A stretch of DNA of 64,000 bases, taken from NCBI GenBank assembly GCA_010093485.1, contig MU001494.1:2758-66757 (forward strand), written 5' to 3'. The translations under genes were made by a program, and so were the position numbers. The notes beneath the pieces were generated by a model. The model had not been told where the DNA came from. It was given only the letters and a program-made list of their open reading frames with translations, and ran no database searches. Positions 39,820-50,078 of the stretch are shown in pieces. This stretch comes from Karstenula rhodostoma CBS 690.94. Lineage: Eukaryota; Ascomycota; Dothideomycetes; Pleosporales; Didymosphaeriaceae. How positions within the stretch are numbered: position 1 is the first letter of the stretch; every line of letters starts with the position of its first letter.

Positions 39820-41183
39820 TCATCCGGCGCCAACGTGTATGTCCTTCACCGCGTCCGCCACGCCGCTGACCTCCTTGTCCGGTTCGTACCCAACTTCGAT
39901 GTGGTTTTTCGGGCGGTTCTTGTTCAGCCCCTCGAGTAGCACGCACGCCTTGCAGATGTCTTGACTCGAGAGGTAGCCGCACTTTTTGCACTGGCCCATG
40001 ACCTGCTTCTTCGGCTGCGTGCGCGAGGCGTGCGGCGCCTTGGGCACTTTCCTGCTCTTGCCCACGGTGAGAGGGAGAGGCGCAGCAGTCTTCGCGATCT
40101 TGGAGGTGGTGATTTCGATCTCGAGCCCATTGTCCGCGGCATGGTCGTTGGAAGACAGGGCCTGCTCCATGGTGGCCATTTCGCCGCCTGAGCTCCGACC
40201 TTGGGCACTCCCACAACCACCTTCCTCCTCCTCGCCCGCTGGCACGGAGCTCGCACATACGCCGCCGCAGCCCTCGTCACTGCCGGGAACCAGCTTTGCC
40301 ATGTCCTCGCCACTGCGCACGACGTCCAGAATGGCGCTTGGGCGGACGCGTTCAAGATTTTTTATGAGCGCGCGGGCGCTGCCACGGAAAGCTTCGGGCG
40401 AGTATATGCATTCTGTGCTGAAGTAGTCGAGGTTCTTGTGGTGGGCGTAGAGGACGATCTCTTTCTCGTAGGCGTACTTGAGGGGCTTGGAGCGCTTGAT
40501 GTTTGTGTTCGCGGCGGGGTCAGCGGTAAGGCTGGGAGTGCTCGTTACGATGGACGTCGTGCGCGAGAGGCGGGGGAGGTCGCCGCGGAGCACTGTTGCT
40601 GTCAGCATGGACCTCTCTGGGTGCAGATGGGGGATCTCTTACAGTTCATCAGCACCGTCTCGGCAACATCGTCCGCGTTGTGTCCCGTCACGACGTGCTT
40701 TACGCCGAGTCGTGCGGCGCCCCGGTCCAGCGCCTGCCGTCTGAACACGCCGCAATAGGTGCAGTTGCCCCTCTTTCCTACCTGCTCCACCACCTGGTCC
40801 ATTGTCCACCCATACAGCTCATCGTACCCCAGGATGCACAGCTCCATGCCGTACTGCTCGGCATTGCGCTTCACCGTCTCCAGACTGTCGTCTCTGTATC
40901 CCTTGATGCCCTCGTCGATGCTCAGCAGTATCAGGTCGAGACCGTAGTCGTAGCGTTCGTTGAGCGTCTTCATGACGGATGCGAGGACGGTGGAGTCTTT
41001 GCCGCCAGAGGCGCCGATGGCAATGCGCTCGCCACGGGTGAAGAGGGCGGTGGAGGTGATGGTGTGGTGGATTTCGGTCTCGAAGGTGGTGAGGAAGCAG
41101 GCGCGGCAGAGCTTGGTGTGGTCCTTGGGCCGCAGGATGAGGGCGCGGCTGGTCTTGCACTGGGCGCACAAGGAGGGCGCCAT
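39820..41183 (-). CDS. CTU1: Cytoplasmic tRNA 2-thiolation protein 1 (CTU1/Ncs6)
   Basis: ATP-dependent thiolase subunit (with CTU2) that makes the 2-thio group of mcm5s2U at wobble U34 of tRNA Lys, Glu and Gln, in the Urm1 pathway, cytosol. Exons 40,643-41,183 and 39,820-40,592 with a 50-bp intron (40,593-40,642) give 437 aa. The splice restores the conserved ETVLMNLLRGD. Features in order: N-terminal zinc ligands CAQC (6-9) and CRAC (26-29); PP-loop SGGKDST (59-65); the catalytic-type [11 protein letters not shown] block; TGHNADD; and a C-terminal [16 protein letters not shown] zinc motif. A low-complexity Gly/Glu/Ser-rich insertion of about 100 residues before the last zinc motif makes it longer than usual (about 350-380 aa). 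Confidence 0.95.
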
Positions 41184-41623
41184 GGTCGGGGGCGGGTGGT
41201 GGTGAGGTGTACCGTGTGAGCGATGCGTGCTGCGTGGTGGAGGGGAAATAATCCAGACGAGCGAGTCATTGCGGCGTGGCGGGGCTGGGCGGACGAGTCA
41301 TGCCGCGGAGGTATAGGGGCCCCCATGGCTATACAAGACCCAACGGCCAGACGGCGGCGGTTCGCATGTCTACAGCGACACTCGACTTCGTTTCTCAGGC
41401 TGTCGCGTCTGGTTCCTGCTCGTGTGCTCTGACATGAGCCGCGCTCGCTGCGCCTTGTTCAGCACGGCGCATTTGCGCACTGCTCGAGCCTAATTTCCGC
41501 TGCACCCCGGCGGCCGATCACCCTGCAAACACATCTCGAACGACTGCACAGTGAAACATTGACGACCCCGGCGACGTCCCCATCAGACGCTTGTCAGGCC
41601 ACAGCGCATCACATTCCGCCGCC
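41184..41623. promoter_or_regulatory. Divergent promoter region between CTU1 and the next gene
   Basis: 440 bp separate the two outward-facing start codons, so both promoters must lie here. No specific box is convincing. Confidence 0.5.
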
Positions 41624-42637
41624 ATGCACTCCACAAAGGCTACAGCGGCAGGCGCCGTCGCGGCTGCGCCTTCACCCAATGGGCGCACACAGCACAAGTC
41701 TAGCCCCTCGATGGGGTCGCTGTACGAGGTCCTGGCCGATCTCGACGAGAACCAGCTGGAATATCTCCTCCAGGAAATGAACCACACCGGCCATCAGAAT
41801 GTAACAGTTTCCCAAGCAGTAACCGCCTTCGACTCGCAGAGCCCGCCCGACTCTCTGAGCGCCATCAGGGCGAGCATGCTGCCACCCGCACCGGGCCATC
41901 AGCGACAGTTATCCAAGTCGCAGCAGGGGAAACTCCGTTTGCAAACAGCCTTCCAGAGAGCGCCTTCTCTCAAACAGAGACCGCAGACAGAAACGCGCGG
42001 CTCTCAACACACGAGCGCCACGCCCGTCCAAGTGACGCCGATAGAAACTTCCAAACGTGGCACGCCCGGGAGTCGATCGGAAAACCAACCCAGCGCCCCA
42101 GAGGATTCCAAAAACCGAACTGCCATCGCCAAACTCCCTTCCCCCGAGCCAGAGATACAGCCGCCAAAGCGCGGCAACGCCACCACCACCACCACCGCGA
42201 ACGCCAGACGCCCCACCACAAGCTCCATCCGGAGCATCTCAGCCTACAAGCACATCCCCCGGCCCGACTTCCACCTCCCGCCGGGCATCACAGTCCCGGA
42301 CCTCCTCCAGCTCCTCGAAGTCGAGTTTTACTCCTCAGGCTCCCCCTTCCTCTCCCCGTCTCCGGCCGTATCGCTGTCTCGTTCGCCGGCGCCGACAGGC
42401 GGCCGCACGCTGCGCCGCCACTCGTCGCGGCTGGATATGGCGCTGGATGCGGAGCGGAACGCGTCCGGATTCGAGGAGATTGGACTGGGGATGCTGGAGC
42501 CGCGGGGGTCGTCGCCGGCTTCGTTGAGGGGGTCTGCGCCTGTTACGCCGGTGGAGTCGTTTGCGAGGGGGTTTGGGGGCGAGACGCCGAGCCCGGTTGT
42601 GTTGGAGGGGATTTTCGATGTGTTGGAGAACCGGTAG
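41624..42637 (+). CDS. Uncharacterised, largely disordered protein
   Basis: Single-exon gene for 337 aa. The start at 41,624 is the first ATG and has a good context (GCCGCCATGC); an earlier in-frame TTG is not used. I do not recognise a domain. Visible: a short ordered segment at about residues 32-62 (GSLYEVLADLDENQLEYLLQ, probably helical); a long Ser/Pro/Gln/Thr-rich middle; a poly-Thr run; a possible second ordered block IPRPDFHLPPGITVPDLLQL with predicted helix LLQLLEVEFY; and Ser-Pro-rich repeats towards an acidic end. The many SP/TP sites suggest phosphorylation. Divergent from CTU1. Composition and codon use look like the neighbouring conserved genes, so I believe it is real. Confidence 0.7.
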   Translation: MHSTKATAAGAVAAAPSPNGRTQHKSSPSMGSLYEVLADLDENQLEYLLQEMNHTGHQNVTVSQAVTAFDSQSPPDSLSAIRASMLPPAPGHQRQLSKSQQGKLRLQTAFQRAPSLKQRPQTETRGSQHTSATPVQVTPIETSKRGTPGSRSENQPSAPEDSKNRTAIAKLPSPEPEIQPPKRGNATTTTTANARRPTTSSIRSISAYKHIPRPDFHLPPGITVPDLLQLLEVEFYSSGSPFLSPSPAVSLSRSPAPTGGRTLRRHSSRLDMALDAERNASGFEEIGLGMLEPRGSSPASLRGSAPVTPVESFARGFGGETPSPVVLEGIFDVLENR

Positions 42638-42950
42638 TGGGGCATTGGCGTTGTGGAGAGGGGTGAGCTGTTGTGTGAGCTGGTGTGTGAGTTGGTGTGT
42701 AAGGTGCTGGTCGGGGTTGCTGTGTAAAGAAGACGGTTACTTGTTCCCTGTATATATTTTTCGCATACATACTAGAATGCCAGCCTCCCTGGTATATTCT
42801 GCCACCTTGTAATTACCGATTAACCCCCTCACTTGCCAATGATCGCGGACCGTACGAGTGCCTGCCGCTACGTCATGCACAGCCTCGAAGACAAACACAT
42901 GTCAGCCCGCGCTGCCATCCCATCCCATCCCCCACCACATCCTCGCTGTC
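42638..42950. other. Spacer before the module array
   Basis: 3' flank of the preceding gene, GT-rich at 42,660-42,720. No gene recognised. Confidence 0.4.
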
Positions 42951-43534
42951 TATATAAAGTCTCTCCAGGCCGCCTATCTGTTGCTTCTTCACACTACTCT
43001 GGTTCACAACCTCACTAAGAGGCCTTCAGATGCGACCCATATAGTGTCATGCTCGTTCTAAAACTCACAACGGAAGCTTGCATGTGTGGACTTGGATCCC
43101 CGCCTGCGGTCTAAAATTCATCAACGTTGGGAGTATGGGGTTTCCGAAACGTTCTTCACACTACTCGGATTCACAACCTCACCAAAAGTTCCTCGTAATC
43201 AACTCATGTGGTCTCCCGCTTGTTCTGAAAAAAAAAACCACAAAGAGTTCTTATATGTGGACTTAGTTTTCCCAGCCTCGCTCTTATATGTGGGCTTAAT
43301 TCCCCGCCTTCGATCTTAAAATTCAACTCAATCGCCAACATGGGAGTTTTTCAAAAACCATTCGCATGGAACTCATGTGCCGGCTTTGTTCCCTCTCCTA
43401 AAAGCGGGTTGAGGTCGACAGTATGTGTGGAGTTGCCCGGTTGCCTGGGACTAAAACGGCTGAAAAGGATTCCTATATGTGGACTTTGTTTTCCTAGCCT
43501 CGCTCTCAAAATAGAACTCACTCGTCAACATGGG

Positions 43535-43760
43535 TTTTTTTTTTTTTTTTTTTTTTTTTATAAAGTTACTATTATAACTACCTAGTAATAAGAAAATATC
43601 TAGAGGTACTATATAGTTCTATTAAATAGCTCTAAAGGATAGTATTATTTATAATAAGAGATGACATCTACGGCCGTGCCATCGCTCGCTTCGCTCGTAG
43701 ATTCCGAGCTTAAGAGCACCTCAGTTGGATGAGATTGTACAGCCGAACTGGAGAATGTAT

Positions 43761-43791
<31 letters not shown>
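43535..43791 (+). mobile_element. Poly-T-bounded insertion inside the array
   Basis: A T-run of 25 (43,535-43,559) and one of 30 (43,762-43,791) bound a 200-bp stretch unlike the array. The flanks CAACATGGG...TTTTTCAAAAACC correspond to the uninterrupted array sequence CAACATGGGAGTTTTTCAAAAACC at about 43,338-43,361, so the stretch looks inserted into a short T tract. Its left half (43,560-43,660) has no CpA/TpG (RIP-mutated); its right half is not RIP-mutated and resembles 5S rRNA. It could be a small Pol III-derived retroelement; this is inference. Confidence 0.5.
43664..43761 (+). pseudogene. 5S rRNA-like degenerate segment
   Basis: About 98 bp beginning ACATCTACGGCC and ending GAATGTATG before a T-run, compared with ACATACGGCC... 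and ...TGTATGTT at the ends of fungal 5S rRNA. In between are AGCTTAAGAGC (cf. the 5S A-box region CTTAAGC) and CAGTTGGATGAGATT (cf. GTTGGGTGGGTGAC of the C box). It is about 20 nt shorter than a real 5S gene and the similarity is patchy, so it is a relic at best. A contained hairpin (TCTACG...CGTAGA) is also visible. Confidence 0.35.
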
Positions 43792-46700
43792 CAAAAACCG
43801 CAGTCAAAGACACGATGTGCCGGCTTCGTTCCCTCTTCTAAAAGGAGAAAGAGGTGGATAGTATGTGCGGAGTTGGGCGATCTATCCGGAACTAAAACGT
43901 GCCCAAACCTGCTTCATGGGGAGGCGGGGGTTATTGTGTCCCTGGAACCAAATGACTGTTGACAAGAAGCCATGGTATCCCGGTGGTAGCGTTAACAAGT
44001 GCTGCATATAAATATGCTCTCGACATCCTTCTTGCTTCATTCACACCGTTTCATTTCCGGTTTCAAAAAGCTCTCTACGTAGCGAAATGTGGACTCTGGT
44101 CTCTTCTTTCAGAAGAGAGGATGAGTTCCATGGGGGACTTGGCGCTGGTTTGCGGTGTAAAAAGCAACCGACAAGATCACCATGGGAAGTTTCGGATCTC
44201 GACGTGTTTCTCGGGTCGAAGGTGTGTTACGACTAGACTATGTGGAGTCGGCCTCCGGAGGGCTGCGACATATAAAGCATCTCCCGGTTCTCTCCTTACT
44301 TTCTTCTTCACACCATCTACTCGAGGGTCACTAAAAAGCTGCGAACAATTCAGTGTATGTGGACTTCTCTCTGTTCTAAAAACGATACACCCAAGCATCG
44401 TATGTGGGAGCCTGGCTGCTCGGGACTTGGTCTAAAAGATGGTTGGGAACACTATATATGCTGTCTGGTCTCGGCATGCATTTGCATGATGCTCGAGCCA
44501 AAGCAACGATACTACTGTTCTATGTGGTGTCGGCCTCCGGGTAGCTGCGACATATGAAGCCCCTTCCGGTCTCCTTTCTGTAGTCTTTACACCATCTGTT
44601 CGACGGCCACTAAAAGGGTTCAAGGTCGCCAAATTATGTGGGAGCCTGGTTGGTCTAAAAACGAACCTCGGAAAGGTTCTATGTGGGAGGCTGGCTGTTC
44701 GGGGTCGCGTCTCAAAAGGCACACCTGATGGCGCCCAGATCCAGGGTGCAGCACTAACCGGGACACGATGCACATCGTGTGCTGGTCTCGGTTGAAGCTT
44801 ATCATGGGCGCATATACAGGCTCTCATGGACTACCTTTACTTCCTCACACGACTTCGTTCACAAACACACTAAAGACGATGCGGTCAGCTGCATGTGGAT
44901 CTTGCCTTTCTAAAATGAAAATGACCCTTTCATGTGGGAGACTGGCTGGCTGGGACTTTGCTGAAAAGACATATCGATGAAAACTATGGAGGATGTCTGA
45001 GTATCGCCGTCCAGACTACATACGCCTTAGATCGAAACCAGAGACACTTTTATTTCATGTTGTGCCAGCGCCGGTCAAAACCTATTGCCACTGCATATAA
45101 AGATACTTCTGGCCACTGTGAGGAACTCTTGTTCACACTGCCTTGGATACAATGACACGAACAAAATGCATTCGATTCTATTATATGGGCTCTTGCCGGT
45201 TCCAAAAACCTAAACGACGAGCCTTTCATGTGGGCTCTTGCCGGCCAAAATCCAGATGAAAATCGCACATGTGGGAGGCTGGCATTCTGAAAGATTACAA
45301 TGAAGACTTCATGGGTACTGCCAGAGATGAGGGTGCTATGCCATATGCCTGGCATCACATTCCGCGCAAATGGTTACCGAATGGCGTTGATGCCTTTCTG
45401 TGCTCGTCACCGCTGCATATAAAGACTCCCTAACCTCCGCCTTGCTCTCTTCTCACGCCAAATTCTCCACGATCTCGCAAAAAGAAAATGGTCGTCGCAT
45501 CTGCATGGGAACTCTTACCTGCTCCAAAAATCATGAAAGCACCGAGACATGTGGGGAGTTGGCGGCTGGCCGGCTCTTCTACTAAAGCTTCCTTGGTAGG
45601 ATGCAATGGGAACTCTAAGTATTGCTATCGAGATTGCATGTCCCTGGAAACCATCGTTCAGTGCATGTATGTTTCTCGCCGGCCCTTGTCTACCGCTACA
45701 TATAAGATTCCCCTGGCCTTTGGTCTTGCTTCCTCGCTCCAATCTATTTAGAACCCCCACTAAATTTGGAACTCGTCACTTATACGTGGGCTCTTCCTTG
45801 TTCCAAAAATAGAAACGGCGGCGAGACATGTGGGAAGGCGGCTGGCCCGCCGAAACGGACTAAGAAGCGAAAGCTGGAATGGGATGGGACTTCGAAATAT
45901 TAACAACCTAACTGTATGAGGGGGATTAAAAAGACAGCATATTCAACCGATGGTTTTCGCCGGTGCTAGGCAAAGCTGACAGGCGTATATAAAAGCTCTC
46001 TTTTTTGCTATGCTACTTCTTTACAGTACTTTATCGTACTATCTGACTAAAATACCGTAATCGGCCGATGTATATGGGTTCCTGTTGTTCTCAAAATCTT
46101 TGGACAACAAGATCATGTGGGAGGTTGGCCGGCCCCTCGCGATGACGGACCAGCGAAAGTTGGAATAGAACGGAGACTTCTCAAAACACACATGCACGCA
46201 AAAATTGTGCTTGCGATCAAAGACCCATTTACAGACATCGCATGTTGTGCCGGCTTGCGGTTTCTGTCCAAGCTTGATACCAAAATGAAACAAAGCACTT
46301 TTATGGCCTCCCTTTGACTTACTAGCTCACACCGATGTTTCCTACAAACTTTTCGAAACAAACAACGCTGATATTACATGCGGAGTCCTACCTTCTCCAA
46401 AACAACCGACAAAGCTCGAATATGTGGTGGCATGGCTGAACGGTCTTCATTGCGTCCAATGGGATAAAATTCCCATACAGAATTACGTGAGGATTCCAAA
46501 CCGCAATGCCCACGCGCATGGTCTGGGAATATAAGTACTGCGGCAGTGATATAATTCTGTGCCGGACTTCGGGCTGACCCGACGGTCTGTCAGTCAAAAA
46601 TGAACATATGGCGTTGTGTCTTTTCTAAAAACCTGAAGTATATACGCATATGTAGGCAGCATGTATCCTTTCTGTCTACAAGTATCCGGACTGCGATTTC

Positions 46701-48400
46701 ACGGGGACTTCAAATTAACGAAACAAACTCATGTGTGCCTGGCATCGCCGGTACAACTTCCACCGGACGACGATGTCGTTTTGCGTCAGTTCTGGTCAAA
46801 GCTGGTATGTGGGGAGCTGGCTAGCCTTTAGTCTTAAAGGCTACACTCAGACTTGGTATGAGGACTCTAGTTACCTGCTTGCTATAGCATCAAGAACATA
46901 ATTTGCTTGAAAACATTTTTCGTCGATTGAAGCCTTAACCTCGACGACGTGACCTCTCTTGTTTAATGCAAAACTATGACAATCCGTTTCGATGGTGTTC
47001 TGCTTGTTCCAAAACTTTTAATTCATGGTTGAAATGGGGGCCTGGTTGGGCTTTGGCTCCAAAATGCACCTTGGCCTTTCATGGGGATCTCGAATATCGG
47101 CATCTGGCTAAAAAGGAAAGGATCGGCCTCCTACAGTTATGGCCTCGAGCTGTGTCAAAGTTCGCGTCATGAACCCGTCAGCCTGTCCGAAGTCACTTCG
47201 CCTCGTCCATGGACATATAAAGCCAGTAATTACTCAGACGAAGTTGTTCTTCACACTGCAAATCAAAAGCCTATTAAAAGGATATCGTACAGCGTCATGT
47301 GGGGATCCCGGAGTCGTGAAAGACAATAGGGAGGCGCCCGCGAGGAGGGGGGAGTGTTGGGGTGATCGGTGGATCGTACAGCGTCTCATGTGGATTCTGT
47401 TTGCTCGAAAAGGAACGAAAAAAAAGTTTATGGGAGCTCGCTGGCTGTACCGGTGGCTCAAAACGATATGAATAAAGAGGGCATGGCGCTTTATCTGTTC
47501 AAAACAAGACCGCATCGAATCAAGTGGGATTTGGCTAGTTGGGCCGCTCTTCAAAGATGCCGACCAAGTCAACATGGACACTCGTAAAAGCTAGAAACTC
47601 ACGACCGTATGCAGCGTCATTCTTGACGCTGTCTACGGGAACTCTAGTAAACCTCCTCTTAAGTCACTTCACTCTACGTCTGTACATATAAGCCACCTCT
47701 GTCCATGAACTCGGTTCTTCTCTACATGACTTTTTTTACGATTGTACTAAAAGAAAAAATATTCGTTCTCTATGTGGAGTCCTGTCTTCTCTAAGATATG
47801 ACTGATATTGTTGGAATGTGGAGTTGGCTGGCTGATCTGGTGTTCCAAAAAAGAGTGAAGCGTCTCTCCATGAAACTTCAAAGCCTTATCTATCCCAAAA
47901 ATACACGAGCTCAATCGATACGGGAGCTACGTGGTCTCGTAGCTCAACATAATGCCAATCAAAGTCAACGTAGGGATTATCAACGATTATTAAAAACGAA
48001 CATATCTTCCAAATATACTGCGTCGATCTTAAGGCTGTCTACAGACATGTTTACATGCCTCGTTCAAAGCCAGGTCGCGTGATATTTATACATATACGCT
48101 TTCCTCTACCCTCAGATCGAGTTCTTCTCTACATTACTTAGGGCTTTTCTCAGACCAAAAGTCACGAGCTTCGTGAGCATGGGTCTTATCCATTTATAAA
48201 TAGCTTATCTTATATATAAGAGCTGGTTGCCCGCTCCCTAAGTTCAAATTTCACCTTCCGAACCCCTGATAGAGACTCCCAAAGCTCCATCGTACCAAGG
48301 TACAGGGGAATACTGCGTCAGTCTTCAGGTCCTTCCACCAACCTTCGTCCGACCTTATCTCGCTCGACGATTATACATAAAGCTTACTCGACTCTACTTC

Positions 48401-50078
48401 TACTTCACGGTACTTAAATCTTCGGTGTTTAAAATTCCTTCATCCACTTTGCATGGGTGTGCGCGTTTAAAAACCAGTTTGTTAAGTCCAAATGCGGGAG
48501 CCAGCTCGATGACCCCTTGATCTAAAAACATCACCTAAGTGACCTTATAAGCACTCCAGCATCGGCAGGTATAAGTCCAATTCAAGGCGTCCAACATTAA
48601 GTGCCACACAAGTGTCAAAAGCCTCACAACTGGATCTATAACAAATTTTCGGAGGCCTGAGAGTTTAGACCCTAGGTCCCGCTATTCACCATCGCCTAAC
48701 ATGCGCTACTATGGTGCCTCTTTCTTGTACGGCCAGAAAGCGCTTTACATCAAAACGGATGGGTGTATAGCTCAAACTTTACAACAATTGGCCTATAACT
48801 AGGCGAGAACTCCGTAGTCTTTAACTCATGTGGCACTTTGTCGAATACATTCCCCCCACAAGCAACATCTGGATAAGAACGGTTCCGACAGTCAGCGAAT
48901 GTGGTGTGGCTCTCCAAATTCTGAAGCTACAGTTCTATGCCTGCACGAGGATTGCGCAACACCTTCTCGATGTGGCACGCCTCTCGAACCTGAACTCTGC
49001 GCATGGTATGAATCGAACAGAAACGGATTACGCAGACATCTCATGTGGTGTGGCTCTCGAATCCTTTTGGACACGGACTCATGTCTGGGAGCCAACTCTT
49101 CGCGATCTTCCGCCAACGCTTCGCGATCTTCCGCCAACGCTCTGCATCTCAAAACATCCACATCTCAGTAGCATGTCTGAATAAAAGTTACATCCAAGCT
49201 CAGTACACGTGTCGCGCTTCTCAAACACATCCTGGACTCGTATAATGTCTGACGACCAATTCTACCACATGTTTATGCTTCTGGTGCGTTTCTTAAAAAG
49301 TTGAACTCTCAATATAACGTCTGTCCAAAAGCCCCGCAAACAATTTGTTCATGGGATGCGTGTATCTACGGCCAGCGTCGTACCAGCTATATGAGTCCGA
49401 GATCTTCGTAGGGAAGAATAAAAGTGTGTTCGCCTGGAGTGAGAAGCCACGAAAGCCAAAGCTGTTGCTTCGTGTGCAGATGTAAAATCTGGCCAAGAAA
49501 ACCTTCATGGGATTACGAAGTGAGGAAAGGGTCGTATCTGGACTGAAATCGTTCTACGAACCCGCGATGGGCGCTGTTCATCTGGAGCGATAGATGTCAA
49601 GTGCTGTGATGAGGTCCAAAAGTCTGCGCAAGAAGCCTTCATCGGGCAATAATCCCATGGTTGAAGGTATAAATATCGCCGACTATGGAATTTCTGACCT
49701 CCACGCATCTCAGGGCGCAGATTAGCAACTAAAAGCGTCTTACCATAAATTCATGTTTCGACATACCAGGAGCAAAACAAAAACAAACAAGGGCGGAGAG
49801 GTTTCATGTGGTGCCTGGAGTAGCGAGGATCAAAGGGTTGTGCTCATTGCATTGACATTACTCCATTAAAGCAGCTGATGATGGTGATGATGATTACAAT
49901 GACCATTCGCTGTGAAGAGCGTCTGCCACGTGTTCCAAGTATTGTGCGTCGAAGAATTTCACTTGACGCTAAGGCGGACAACACTAAAATACAGTTGATG
50001 TGGTCGTACATGGCTCCCCAATGCCGAGATAGGTTCGGACACCAATAGACCAACGATCTAGGTAGCTTTGCACAAGTC
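48401..50078. other. Degenerate continuation of the module array
   Basis: Isolated ATGTGG boxes persist (48,829, 48,899, 49,045, 49,806) but regular TATA/CT modules are no longer clear. A perfect 21-bp direct repeat lies at 49,099-49,140. No gene recognised. Confidence 0.45.
49099..49140 (+). repeat. Perfect 21-bp tandem duplication
   Basis: TTCGCGATCTTCCGCCAACGC occurs twice head-to-tail without a mismatch, in otherwise diverged surroundings, so it is recent. Confidence 0.95.

Larger units (their letters stand above)
42951..48400 (+). repeat. Array of ~280-bp TATA/CT promoter-like modules
   Basis: TATA-like boxes recur at 42,951, 44,005, 44,269, 44,551, 44,811, 45,094, 45,416, 45,699, 45,985, (46,299, weak), 46,528, 47,214, 47,686, 48,091 and 48,376. 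The commonest spacing is 260-290 bp; larger steps suggest lost or extra modules. Each box (consensus CATATAAAG) is followed by a CT-rich tract often containing CTTCTTCACAC, then a CACTAAAA-like box about 65-75 nt downstream. After that come one ATGTGG...TTCYAAAAA box, one ACATGTGGGAGGCTGGCTGG-like box, and shortly before the next TATA often an ATGTTGTGCCGGC-like box. All copies point the same way. Copies are too diverged for a recent duplication. No coherent protein is shared by the modules. I know no named element with this structure. Confidence 0.75.

Noticed and set aside
43078..47581. Short frames starting at ATGTGG boxes (M-W-...)
   Set aside because: Distance from ATG to the AAAA end varies by one or two bases between copies, so the shared feature is not a conserved peptide.
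42951..48400. CRISPR-like or simple satellite interpretation of the array
   Set aside because: Eukaryotic genome, repeats are diverged, several different boxes alternate, and spacers are not of constant length.
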